Part shown: positions 9,677 through 18,024 of the stretch, one piece after another
How positions within the stretch are numbered: the first letter of the stretch is position 1
Layout: every line of letters starts with the position of its first letter
DNA from: DATKMS01 sp041497995
GTDB lineage: Bacteria > Desulfobacterota > Binatia > HRBIN30
DNA: 18,376 nucleotides
Reading direction: 5' to 3'
Assembly: GCA_041497995.1 (NCBI GenBank)
Contig: JBGQHM010000094.1
Span: 1-18,376, forward strand
Position numbers and translations under genes: made by a program
Notes under the pieces: generated by a model
Told to the model about the DNA's origin: nothing
What the model saw: the letters and a program-made list of their open reading frames with translations, nothing else
Databases searched by the model: none

Positions 9677-10921
9677 TCAACGCGCCGAGGCTGATCGGCA
9701 TATCAGCTGTAACGACGACGTTTGCGGCTGATCCGATGCGGTGGCGCCTGTCGATGTCGTCGTCAGCATCACGGAGCGGTTCCCGGCGACGACATCGATC
9801 TCGAACGGCGCGCTACAGTAGTTCTGTTGCATGGCCGTCAACGGCGAAGCGTGCGAGTACCCCGTCTCGGTAGCGATCGGATCGAGAAGATGCGCGAGAG
9901 CGTATTCCAGAGCATTGCGGTCGGCGCTCAGCACGCTTCGCAGCGCTGCGTTGGCAGTCTTGTTTGGATCGGGTGACACCACATTGACGGCGGTGACCCC
10001 GTCGGGTGTGCACGACGGCAAATCCGGGTCCTGGTTGTTCAGGCACGTGACGACCTGGAAGCGGCAGAATCCCGATGTCGAGTCCGGAAGCGGTGCGCGT
10101 GCGGCGTCAAAGCCCCTGATGTCGCAGGTGGGGTCGGCATCGTGGCAGGTCTGCTGGCGAGTCGGCAGGTGGTATCGGTCCGGTTTCTGCCTGGGGTTCA
10201 CCACGTACCACTCAACATGGCAGTCATTGTGATCTCGCAAGGGGCTTTTGCGGCTGCCTCGAATCAGCGATCGACTGGCGCTGTAGGAGCAGCCCGGCGG
10301 GCAACTGTCTCCAGCGATTTGGTTTCCGTCGTCGCATTGCTCGCCCGCCGTAACGATCCCATTGCCACAACGAGTCACAGTACAGTTCGCGTCGCAGCCG
10401 TCCCCGTTCACCTCGTTGCCGTCGTCGCATTCCTCCCCTGGGTCAACGACACCGTTCCCGCAGGGGTCGCGGCTGGCCCACACGGGCGTAAGAAAACCGA
10501 CACACCCGTGGGGAGTCGTTCCATACGAAAGAGACACGCCTGTGAAGGCCTTCCCATCGGGCGTGAGGGTTCCATCGAGTGTCTCCGGTATGCTCTTGCC
10601 CGGTACTGGGCAGAAGAACGGCTTCGTCAATGCGAAGGCTCCGGTATCCGAATTGATGGTGCCGGTAAAGCTACCGGGTGGGCTCACGACTACCGTGTTA
10701 CCAGTTTGCGTGATCGACCAGACCTCATCGAAGGTAAGACCGAAGGCGGGATTGGCCAGCTCAACGTACCAGTCACCCGTCAAATCCACGTCTGCATGTG
10801 CAGCGTGTGCGGTCACGCTGATCGAAATGACGGCGGTGACGAGCAATCGCCCCCCGAGGGACGTGAGAGCGTATGCGCGGAGCCGACACCTCGGAAGCGA
10901 TATTTCCCAGATGGACAGCAC
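9677..10921 (-). CDS. Secreted cysteine-rich protein with DUF4215 repeats
   Basis: This encodes 414 residues from a GTG at 10921. The frame stays open to an ATG at 11197, but the extra 92 codons run antisense to a pseudopilin remnant and would bury the signal peptide, so the later start is preferred. Residues about 10-43 form a signal peptide ending A-H-A. Residues 44-150 form a lipocalin-like or beta-rich N-domain opening D-L-T-G-D-W-Y. Two consecutive Myxococcus-type cysteine-rich repeats follow (about 154-211), each with C-G-N-G, G-E-x-C-D-D-G-N and a paired cysteine. The C-terminal half has several conserved-looking cysteine pairs, as in C-H-D-A-D-P-T-C-D and C-L-N-N-Q-D-P. It is probably exported and disulfide-stabilised outside the cytosol. 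Its function is unknown. Confidence 0.82.
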   Translation of the reverse strand: MLSIWEISLPRCRLRAYALTSLGGRLLVTAVISISVTAHAAHADVDLTGDWYVELANPAFGLTFDEVWSITQTGNTVVVSPPGSFTGTINSDTGAFALTKPFFCPVPGKSIPETLDGTLTPDGKAFTGVSLSYGTTPHGCVGFLTPVWASRDPCGNGVVDPGEECDDGNEVNGDGCDANCTVTRCGNGIVTAGEQCDDGNQIAGDSCPPGCSYSASRSLIRGSRKSPLRDHNDCHVEWYVVNPRQKPDRYHLPTRQQTCHDADPTCDIRGFDAARAPLPDSTSGFCRFQVVTCLNNQDPDLPSCTPDGVTAVNVVSPDPNKTANAALRSVLSADRNALEYALAHLLDPIATETGYSHASPLTAMQQNYCSAPFEIDVVAGNRSVMLTTTSTGATASDQPQTSSLQLICRSASAR

Positions 10922-11251
10922 ACCAGCCTGCTTTGGGACAGCAATAGCCCACTGCGGGAGGTTGGGGCAAGCATTTTCTCTTTGCCGCGCTGCACGTCGT
11001 TCCCCGGCGACGCTCGCTCCTATCCGACCACTCAATATGGCTTTGAAGCTCTGGTTCCAGAGAAACGCGGACCCGTGGAGTGCGGCAAGTACAGCGCTGA
11101 CGGTTACCTCGATAAGGTTCCCATCGACCCGTGGCGTAACCGCTACGCGTACATCTTCCACCGGCCTTCTGCTTCGCCTTCTCACCGCGCCGGTCACCGC
11201 GTATCGAGAACGAATAAGGGAACACTCGTCGCGGCGTCCCAGAAGGCAGGT
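10922..11251. other. Spacer holding a degraded gene
   Basis: This 330-bp stretch separates the YheU-like gene from the DUF4215 gene. Its only recognisable content is the plus-strand pseudopilin remnant at 11009-11164. I see no intact gene or clear promoter in the rest. Confidence 0.6.
11009..11164 (+). pseudogene. Fragment of a type II secretion pseudopilin (GspG-like)
   Basis: A 52-codon stretch reads as the middle of a GspG-type major pseudopilin. It has R-S-Y-P-T-T-Q-Y-G-F-E-A-L-V, then G-Y-L-D-K-V-P-I-D-P-W-R-N-R-Y-A-Y-I. In intact family members the pattern is R-Y-P-T-T-E-Q-G-L-E-A-L-V, then G-Y-L-K-x-V-P-x-D-P-W-G-N-P-Y-x-Y. The conserved N-terminal prepilin motif (G-F-T-L-I-E-L) is absent in all frames upstream. 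The usual C-terminal D-x-x-S-x-G-A-D-G motif is absent downstream, so it is a truncated remnant, not a working gene. Substitution of the P-W-G-N-P-Y core to P-W-R-N-R-Y also suggests decay. Confidence 0.72.
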
Positions 11252-11518
11252 TTAGCCACGTTGACGATGAGCGGAGCCGACCGACCTTTGAGTCCCAGCA
11301 CCGTCGATTTCCATCTTCACCGGCACGATGTTCACCGCGTTCGTCTCTAAGTCGAATACCAACTTCGCTTCCCCATGCTCCAGTTGGCGCACGACATCGG
11401 CGATTTTCTCCTCCAGCGTTCGCTCGCGCTCACCGTAGTCCGTCCCCGCACGCGTTACGAACTCCTCGACGACCCGGCGTAGGGTGTCAGTCTGCAGAGA
11501 GGCGTACGGGACTTCCAT
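11252..11518 (-). CDS. YheU-like protein, UPF0270 family
   Basis: This encodes 88 residues from the ATG at 11518. The first 67 residues follow the YheU/UPF0270 pattern closely. They show V-P-Y-A-S-L near the start, E-E-F-V-T-R-A-G-T-D-Y-G-E (18-30), R-T-L-E-E-K-I-A-D-V-V-R-Q-L (33-46), then G-E-A-K-L-V-F-D and N-I-V-P. E. coli YheU is about 72 residues, so the last 15-20 residues here (G-A-G-T-Q-R-S and onwards) are an extension without family support. The cellular role of the family is not established, and it is thought to be a small cytosolic protein. No Shine-Dalgarno is visible. The gene lies upstream of the DUF4215 gene on the same strand but is separated by the pseudopilin remnant. Confidence 0.87.
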   Translation of the reverse strand: MEVPYASLQTDTLRRVVEEFVTRAGTDYGERERTLEEKIADVVRQLEHGEAKLVFDLETNAVNIVPVKMEIDGAGTQRSVGSAHRQRG

Positions 11519-11607
11519 CGTATTGGCGTCGGGACGATAGCGGTGGTCTGTGCGATCGCTTCGAGTCGCAGTCCGGATGGGTTTACGCTCGAAGCTGCTG
11601 CCTACGC

Positions 11608-11793
11608 TCAGTCTTCCGGCGGCGGCTGCGGTCCGGGCACGATCCCGGCGATGTCCCGGTCCTCGCTCAGCGCGCCCGGTTGGTTGCGCCCTTCTTCGGT
11701 GCGCTGGACGCGCCGGGCAGCCTTCTGCTCCTGCCGTTGCCGTCGCTCTAACTCCTTGCGCCGTTTGTTCATCGATGGACGTGCGTTGGCCAT
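11608..11793 (-). CDS. Small highly basic protein, conserved-looking tail
   Basis: This encodes 61 residues from the ATG at 11793. The start is set by a strong Shine-Dalgarno, AGAAGAGGAG, ending about 8 bases before it. The open frame upstream to 11880 has no such support. Residues 5-35 are extremely rich in Arg, Lys, Gln and Glu (N-K-R-R-K-E-L-E-R-R-Q-R-Q-E-Q-K) and should form one charged helix. The acidic, proline-rich tail is D-I-A-G-I-V-P-G-P-Q-P-P-P-E-D. I recall short proteins of this layout in other soil and deltaproteobacterial genomes without an assigned function. The basic helix could contact RNA or ribosomes, which is inference only. Confidence 0.75.
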   Translation of the reverse strand: MANARPSMNKRRKELERRQRQEQKAARRVQRTEEGRNQPGALSEDRDIAGIVPGPQPPPED

Positions 11794-11806
11794 GGTGCGT
11801 CTCCTC
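11784..11806 (-). promoter_or_regulatory. Strong ribosome binding site of the small basic protein
   Basis: On the minus strand the sequence AGAAGAGGAGACGCACC directly precedes the ATG at 11793. GAGGAG is one of the best Shine-Dalgarno matches in the window and fixes the start of this short gene. Confidence 0.65.
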
Positions 11807-11986
11807 TTCTCAATTGGGCGTGGTCCGCCTGCATCGCACAGCTTGCTGGCTCCACGACAACTGCGGGCGGGGGTACTCATAGCAGTTCGGAGCCGTTGGC
11901 GCGCTACCGCCGGAAACCATTCGGCATACGACGTTAGCAGCCGGCGCTCTGCGCCGCACGCGCCGTGCCTTGAAAGGGCCGACTCT

Positions 11987-12006
11987 TACCACGGGCTCCC
12001 GTGGTA
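11987..12006. repeat. Perfect 9-bp inverted repeat
   Basis: TACCACGGG (11987-11995) and CCCGTGGTA (11998-12006) are exact complements separated by CT. As RNA it would form an 8-bp stem with a GCTC loop. The symmetry also fits an operator for a dimeric regulator of the small basic protein's upstream region. No T-tract follows. Confidence 0.6.
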
Positions 12007-12109
12007 GCCCGGCCGGTTCGTGCAGATACGCGCCGGCGCAATTGGCCGTACTTATGGGCGCCGATGCGGAGACCGCAAAGGCCGCACCTGGAGCGGTGCG
12101 CGGAGCCAA

Positions 12110-12128
12110 ACCGGCGATCGTCGCCGGT
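12110..12128 (-). terminator. Candidate terminator of the tRNA transcript
   Basis: On the minus strand, ACCGGCGA-CGA-TCGCCGGT is a perfect 8-bp stem with a 3-base loop. It is followed by a short TTTGG and lies 40 bases past the tRNA-Glu 3' end. The T-run is short, so efficiency is uncertain. Confidence 0.45.
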
Positions 12129-12168
12129 CAAATCGCGGTCGGCGCGAGAAAGCCCTCGCAGATTGAAA

Positions 12169-12240
12169 TGGTCCCAAGGGGATTCGAACCCCTGCTACCG
12201 ACGTGAGAGGCCGGCGTCCTAACCACTAGACGATGGGACC
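12169..12240 (-). tRNA. tRNA-Glu (anticodon CTC)
   Basis: The minus strand folds as a complete cloverleaf. Acceptor GGTCCCA pairs with TGGGACC, with discriminator A. The D-arm contains TAGTGGTTA. The anticodon stem CCGGC/GTCGG closes on the loop CTCTCAC, giving anticodon CTC for GAG. The T-arm carries GGTTCGAATCC. It is 72 nt with no encoded CCA, so the CCA is added after transcription. Confidence 0.96.
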
Positions 12241-12260
12241 CAAGTCATTTCGGATTGGCG

Positions 12261-12321
12261 ATTGCGGATTGCGGATTTTCAGAGGGAAGCAATCCGCAAT
12301 CCGAATCCCGCAATCCGCAAT
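12261..12321. repeat. Heptamer-built inverted repeat between the two tRNAs
   Basis: This is built from GCGGATT and its complement AATCCGC. The left arm 12265-12277 pairs perfectly over 13 bp with 12291-12303. The overlapping left segment 12261-12272 pairs perfectly over 12 bp with 12310-12321. Only one of the two pairings can form at a time. A degenerate extra unit (CGGATTGGCGATT) lies just upstream at 12251. Confidence 0.8.
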
Positions 12322-12328
12322 TCCACAA

Positions 12329-12401
12329 CTGAGGAGGTAGGACTCGAACCTACAGTGCCCTGATCCAGAGTCAGGTGGCTTACCAATTAGCCGACTCCTC
12401 A
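12329..12401 (-). tRNA. tRNA-Gln (anticodon CTG)
   Basis: The minus strand gives a cloverleaf with acceptor TGAGGAG/CTCCTCA and discriminator G73. The weak first pair, U1-A72, is the hallmark of bacterial tRNA-Gln recognised by GlnRS. Anticodon stem CCTGA/TCAGG encloses CTCTGGA, giving anticodon CTG for CAG. T-arm GTAGG-TTCGAGT-CCTAC is intact. No CCA is encoded. It lies 88 nt upstream of tRNA-Glu on the same strand. Confidence 0.96.
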
Positions 12402-12419
12402 CCAACGAGAACGGCGCTC

Positions 12420-12448
12420 AGAGTAGGAAGCAGCAACGGTGAAGTCAA
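12420..12448 (-). promoter_or_regulatory. Candidate promoter of the tRNA-Gln/tRNA-Glu pair
   Basis: On the minus strand, TTGACT (12443-12448) and TACTCT (12420-12425) are separated by exactly 17 bases. They are followed by a GC-rich discriminator (GAGCGCC). The tRNA starts about 19 bases beyond the -10. A GC-rich discriminator is typical of stringently controlled stable-RNA promoters. Confidence 0.55.
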
Positions 12449-12493
12449 GGCACCGAGCGCGTCATCGATACCGCAGCCGCAGTCGGCGGCGCG

Positions 12494-12521
12494 TTGCAAG
12501 CGCGATGAAAGCTGTTATCCA
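12494..12521 (+). promoter_or_regulatory. Weak candidate promoter of glnS
   Basis: TTGCAA (12494-12499) and TATCCA (12516-12521) are 16 bases apart, 32 bases before the glnS ATG. Both boxes match the consensus only partly. Confidence 0.3.
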
Positions 12522-12553
12522 TCGGGCTCGTTCCGAACAGGAGAGTCGCGTCA

Positions 12554-14257
<1,704 letters not shown>

Positions 14258-14284
14258 GAGCGCGTCGCCGGGCTGTGGCCCACT

Positions 14285-15733
14285 TCACTGTGTGCCGGCC
14301 GCTTGCGTCGCCGCCGGGGTCGGCTTCGCCGCTTGGGCGATCTGTTCGATTGCGTGATCCAGCCGCTCGATCGTGCGCTCCTTGCCCAGTACATCGAGGA
14401 CCTCGAAGATCCCAGGGCTGGAGGTGCCGCCGGTCATCGCCAGGCGCACCGGTTGCGCGATCTGCCCGAGTGAAAGCCCGAACTGGCCGGTCACGGCTTC
14501 GAAGCACACGTGGATCGTATCGACCTTCCACTCCACAAGATCGCCGAGCCGCGCCCGCAGCGCGCGCAGCGGCTCAAGGGTTTCCGGCTTCAGGAACTTG
14601 CGCGCTCCGGCAGCGTCGATGCTGACCGTGGGACGCAGATAGAACTGCGCCAAGTCGACCAGCTGCACCAAGGTCTTGGCCCGCTCTTGCAGGGTCGCGA
14701 CCATCCGTGCCAGCCACGCGTCATCGCCCGGGATGGTGTAGCCGGCGCTGGCGATGAATGGCTTGATCGTTTGTGCCAACTCGGCTGCAGACATCGCCTT
14801 CAGGTACTGGAAATTGAGCCATTCGGCCTTCTCGGCGTTGTACACGCCGGCGGACTTGCCGACATCCTCGATCGCGAACTTCTCGATCAGCTCGGCGCGC
14901 GCGAAGATCTCCTGGTCACCGTGCGACCAGCCGAGGCGCACCAGGTAGTTCACCAATGCGTCGGGGAGGTAGCCCATGTCGCGATAGGCCATCACTGACG
15001 TCGCACCGTGTCGTTTGCTCAAACGGCTCCGATCCGTTCCGAGGATCAACGGGAGGTGCGCAAACGCCGGTGCGGTGTAGTCGAAGGCGCGGTACAGCTG
15101 GATCTGCTTGGGTGTGTTCACGAGGTGGTCTTCGCCGCGGATGTTGTGGGTGATCTGCATCAATGCGTCGTCGATCACCGCACAGAAGTTGTACGTCGGC
15201 GTACCGTCGGAGCGCACGAGGATGAGGTCGTCCAGCTCCCGATTCTGGAACACGACATGACCCTTCACGAGATCGGCCACCACTGTCTCGCCGTCGAGCG
15301 CCGCCTTGAAGCGCAGCGCAAACGGCCGATCGGTGTCCTGCGCCTTCAAGTTGCGGCAGGTGCGATCGTACATCGGCTTGCGCCCGTCCTTCATCGCCGC
15401 TTGGCGTTTGGCCTCGAGCTCCTCGTGCGTGCAGTAACAGCGATACGCCTTGCCCTCGCGCACCAGGCGATCGGCGTGCTCGCGATAGAGCTCGCTCCGC
15501 TGGCTCTGGAAGATCGGCCCCTCGTCCCAGTCCAAGCGCAGCCACGTCAGGGCATCGAGGATGGCCTGGATGGATTCCTGGGTCGACCGCTCACGGTCGG
15601 TATCTTCGATCCGAAGAATGAACGTGCCGCCGTGGTGCCGCGCGAACAGATAGTTGAACAACGCTGTGCGGGCGCCGCCGATGTGCAAATAGCCAGTAGG
15701 ACTGGGCGCAAAACGCACGCGAACGGTGGACAT
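14285..15733 (-). CDS. gltX: Glutamyl-tRNA synthetase
   Basis: This encodes 482 residues and charges tRNA-Glu with glutamate. The catalytic core starts F-A-P-S-P-T-G-Y-L-H-I-G-G (8-20), with HIGG for HIGH. The second signature is R-L-S-K-R (237-241). The zinc-binding pattern seen in E. coli-type enzymes is present as Cys99-x-Cys101 ... Tyr122-x3-Cys126. The C-terminal alpha-helical anticodon cage spans about 300-465, ending in an Ala/Thr/Pro-rich tail. The start has no Shine-Dalgarno on the minus strand. Whether it is discriminating or also charges tRNA-Gln cannot be read directly, but the presence of glnS favours discrimination. It converges on glnS. Confidence 0.96.
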   Translation of the reverse strand: MSTVRVRFAPSPTGYLHIGGARTALFNYLFARHHGGTFILRIEDTDRERSTQESIQAILDALTWLRLDWDEGPIFQSQRSELYREHADRLVREGKAYRCYCTHEELEAKRQAAMKDGRKPMYDRTCRNLKAQDTDRPFALRFKAALDGETVVADLVKGHVVFQNRELDDLILVRSDGTPTYNFCAVIDDALMQITHNIRGEDHLVNTPKQIQLYRAFDYTAPAFAHLPLILGTDRSRLSKRHGATSVMAYRDMGYLPDALVNYLVRLGWSHGDQEIFARAELIEKFAIEDVGKSAGVYNAEKAEWLNFQYLKAMSAAELAQTIKPFIASAGYTIPGDDAWLARMVATLQERAKTLVQLVDLAQFYLRPTVSIDAAGARKFLKPETLEPLRALRARLGDLVEWKVDTIHVCFEAVTGQFGLSLGQIAQPVRLAMTGGTSSPGIFEVLDVLGKERTIERLDHAIEQIAQAAKPTPAATQAAGTQ

Positions 15734-15747
15734 GATGAATGAGGTGG

Positions 15748-15775
15748 CAGTAACAGGGCGGTTCCTTCAAGTCAA
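15748..15775 (-). promoter_or_regulatory. Weak candidate promoter of gltX
   Basis: On the minus strand, TTGACT (15770-15775, 5 of 6) is followed after 16 bases by TTACTG (15748-15753), a poor -10. Transcription would start about 8 bases before the gltX ATG. Confidence 0.3.
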
Positions 15776-15801
15776 CGCAAGGAGAGCGTACGTCGCTCGT
15801 A

Positions 15802-15875
15802 GCACGTGGCTCGTGGGGGGGCCCTGTACCCGCCCAGACTACGAGCCACAGGCCATCTGCCACGTGCGTTTTTTT
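15802..15875. repeat. Inverted repeat with CACGTG cores and T-run
   Basis: GTGGCTCGT (15806-15814) pairs perfectly with ACGAGCCAC (15841-15849). GCACGTGG (15802-15809) pairs with CCACGTGC (15860-15867), so two alternative stems compete. A run of seven T follows at 15869-15875. It lies between divergent gltX and the outer-membrane protein gene, where no upstream plus-strand gene needs a terminator. Confidence 0.6.
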
Positions 15876-15879
15876 GGCC

Positions 15880-15909
15880 TTGCCAACGGCGCGCGTTTTT
15901 TAGTATGAC
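15880..15909 (+). promoter_or_regulatory. Candidate promoter of the outer-membrane protein gene
   Basis: TTGCCA (15880-15885, 5 of 6) and TATGAC (15904-15909, 4 of 6) are spaced by 18 bases. They lie about 60 bases before the ATG and just after the T-run of the inverted repeat. Confidence 0.4.
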
Positions 15910-15952
15910 GGGCGCGAATTCAGTCATAGGCGGTTCACGAGCCGCTGCTGCG

Positions 15953-15963
15953 AGGAAGGAGGG
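15953..15963 (+). promoter_or_regulatory. Strong ribosome binding site of the outer-membrane protein gene
   Basis: AGGAAGGAGGG, containing a full GGAGG, lies about 7 bases before the ATG at 15970. It is the clearest Shine-Dalgarno in the window and implies high expression. Confidence 0.75.
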
Positions 15964-15969
15964 GGTGCA

Positions 15970-17940
15970 ATGCGCGAGGCACTGTGTGGGTGGAATTCTC
16001 GATGGCACCGGACCCTGACGCTTGCGTCGCTGGCGCTCTGCCTGACCGTTCCGGTCGGCCGGCCGGCGCGAGCAGGCCAGAAGTTTGGTCCGCTGGAACT
16101 GTCGGGGAACATCGAATCGCAGAACCTGGTTCGACACGATTCGATCGACAAGTTGCAGTTCATTCAGAACCGCAACACGATGCGCATCCGAGTCGACTAC
16201 GACTGGTTGCAGAACGGCAGGCTCATCGATCGCTTCGAGATCCCATGGATCGAACGGTCGAAGCTCTTCATTCTGTACCGCGGCGTCTACGATGGGTTCT
16301 ACGACATCGCGCCGACGGACCTGCAGCACGGGCAAACGCGCTACGACGATCTCGTCGGCGGCCCGATCGCGGGTAACGATGCCGGCAACTGTGTCGGCGG
16401 TCAGTGCACATCGCCTGCCAGTGGGCCAGCTACGCGGGCCCTGCTGCCGGGTACCTACAGCCGCTACACGGCCGGGACCCGGTCGGGTATCAAGTTCGAG
16501 AACACCTTGCGCGAGGCGTACATCGATTTGAAGCTCGCGGCCGCACCGGTCAGTTTCCGCATTGGCCGCCAGCAGGTGATCTGGGGAGAGAGTGATCAGT
16601 TCCGGTTGATGGACATCTGGAACCCGATCGATGTTACCTGGCACTTGCAGCAGGAATCATGGGACAACATCCGTATCCCGTTGTGGCTCGGCAAAGGGTT
16701 GTGGGACATTGGAGAGCTCGGTCCGTTGTCCAACACCTTCTTGGAAGTCGTCTATAACCCGTTTGACTTTCAACCCAACCAGAAGCTCGCCTTCTTGCCG
16801 CGGCCGTGGTCGGCATTCATTCCCGATCCGCTGCGCTCCGGACAGGTGCAGCAGGTGCTGCCGGGATCATACCTGACCCCGCAGTTCAACCTGCAGGGGA
16901 CGAGCTTCCGTCGCGGGAACTTCAGTCGAAGCCCTGCCGACGCTAGCGAAGTGGGCTTCCGCTTCCATAGCGTTACGCCGCAGGGGATAGAGTTCTCGAC
17001 CAACTATCTCTACGCGCGTGCCCGTGGCGTCGGCGCGGGCGCCCCACAGTCAGTCGCGATCCAGCACATTGGGCGGCCGACCCGCTCGAACGACCTGTTC
17101 GAGATCGAAGGCCAAACCTATCGTCCCTCGAACATCCCGGTCACCGCGGAGATCAAGTATCCCTACAACCACATCTTTGGCCTGACCGGTAACTATTTCG
17201 AGGGCGACTTCACGTCAGCAGTGCTTCGGCTAGAGTCCGCCTACGTCTTGGACGAGCCGGTGCAGACGATCGATCCGAAGAAGACCGCGCTCTGCGGCGC
17301 TGCTGGATCGCCGGCCTGCCCAGCGGGGCAGACGCCGAACTTCGCGAACGCTCCGCAAACCGCGGATAAGCGCTCCCTCTGGGCTGGCATGGTCGGGTTC
17401 GATCGACCCACTTGGATCCGTCTTCTCAACCCCAAGGCCACGTGGTTCCTGACTGCCCAGTTCTTCTGGAGCTACTATCCGGGGAACGTGAGTTTCCTGC
17501 GCGGCAACTCTGGCGTGAGTGAGACCCCGTACTTCACACCGGGCGTCGGTGCGCCGGGGCACCGTACGTCAGGGTTCGGCCAGTGGGTCTCCGGGCCGAA
17601 TGCTGGGTTGGTCGAGCGTCTGCAGAACGGCGTGCCGGGTACCGATCCCAGCGGCGACATCATCCGGCGCTGGGAGCACCTCATTACCTTCGCGGGCACG
17701 AGCTTCTATCGGGGTGGCACACTGGTTCCGTTCGTCGCCGCCGCGTGGGACCCTGTGAACGACAACCTCGAAGCGCTGTGGAACATGGACTACTTCTACA
17801 GCAACAACTTCATCATCACGCTGCAGCAGAAGTACTTCACCCAATACGGCAGCGGCGCGCCGAGCGATGATCCCTGGGGAGCCGGCGGCCGCAACCACCG
17901 GCGCGACGAGACCGGTATCAAAGTCACTTATCAGTTCTAG
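15970..17940 (+). CDS. DUF1302-like outer-membrane beta-barrel protein
   Basis: This encodes 656 residues, starting after a textbook Shine-Dalgarno. The signal peptide covers residues about 1-35 and ends A-R-A before G-Q. The mature protein shows alternating amphipathic strands and ends in K-V-T-Y-Q-F. A terminal Phe in that context is the recognition signal for barrel assembly in the outer membrane. The segment L-R-E-A-Y-I-D-L (about 178-185), then F-R-I-G-R-Q-Q-V-I-W-G-E and M-D-I-W-N-P-I-D, matches the pattern I associate with DUF1302/porin-like proteins. These often sit beside RND or MCE-type lipid and hydrophobic-compound export genes. No partner gene lies in the window. Two Cys-containing loops (about 139-146 and 439-449) may be extracellular. 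The cargo is unknown. Confidence 0.85.
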   Translation: MREALCGWNSRWHRTLTLASLALCLTVPVGRPARAGQKFGPLELSGNIESQNLVRHDSIDKLQFIQNRNTMRIRVDYDWLQNGRLIDRFEIPWIERSKLFILYRGVYDGFYDIAPTDLQHGQTRYDDLVGGPIAGNDAGNCVGGQCTSPASGPATRALLPGTYSRYTAGTRSGIKFENTLREAYIDLKLAAAPVSFRIGRQQVIWGESDQFRLMDIWNPIDVTWHLQQESWDNIRIPLWLGKGLWDIGELGPLSNTFLEVVYNPFDFQPNQKLAFLPRPWSAFIPDPLRSGQVQQVLPGSYLTPQFNLQGTSFRRGNFSRSPADASEVGFRFHSVTPQGIEFSTNYLYARARGVGAGAPQSVAIQHIGRPTRSNDLFEIEGQTYRPSNIPVTAEIKYPYNHIFGLTGNYFEGDFTSAVLRLESAYVLDEPVQTIDPKKTALCGAAGSPACPAGQTPNFANAPQTADKRSLWAGMVGFDRPTWIRLLNPKATWFLTAQFFWSYYPGNVSFLRGNSGVSETPYFTPGVGAPGHRTSGFGQWVSGPNAGLVERLQNGVPGTDPSGDIIRRWEHLITFAGTSFYRGGTLVPFVAAAWDPVNDNLEALWNMDYFYSNNFIITLQQKYFTQYGSGAPSDDPWGAGGRNHRRDETGIKVTYQF

Positions 17941-17962
17941 GAGCGATTACACCGCTGACACC

Positions 17963-17997
17963 CAACGGCCGCCCGCGAGCATCGCAGGCGGCCGTTG
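17963..17997. terminator. Hairpin terminator between convergent genes
   Basis: CAACGGCCGCC (17963-17973) and GGCGGCCGTTG (17987-17997) are perfect 11-bp complements around a 13-base loop. They sit 22 bases after the outer-membrane protein stop and before the convergent gene at 18025. It can serve both strands. No T-tract follows. Confidence 0.65.
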
Positions 17998-18024
17998 TCG
18001 TCTGGGAAGAAGGCACCTGCGGCT

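Larger units (their letters stand above)
11794..12168. other. Non-coding spacer with two strong inverted repeats
   Basis: No gene is supported in this 375-bp stretch. Open frames crossing into 12169-12240 on the plus strand are antisense tRNA artefacts. It contains a 9-bp perfect inverted repeat at 11987-12006 and a hairpin at 12110-12128 that may terminate the tRNA transcript. Confidence 0.55.

Noticed and set aside
10922..11197. N-terminal extension of the DUF4215 protein
   Set aside because: It would place a signal peptide in mid-protein and is antisense to the pseudopilin remnant. The GTG at 10921 fits better.
11970..12222. Two plus-strand open frames running into the tRNA-Glu region
   Set aside because: Their ends (V-P-R-G-F-E-P-L and D-S-N-P-C-Y) are the well-known antisense translation of a tRNA T-arm, not protein.
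14270..14281. Tiny GGGC-TGTG-GCCC hairpin between glnS and gltX
   Set aside because: A 4-bp stem with no T-run is expected by chance in GC-rich sequence, so I do not call it a terminator.
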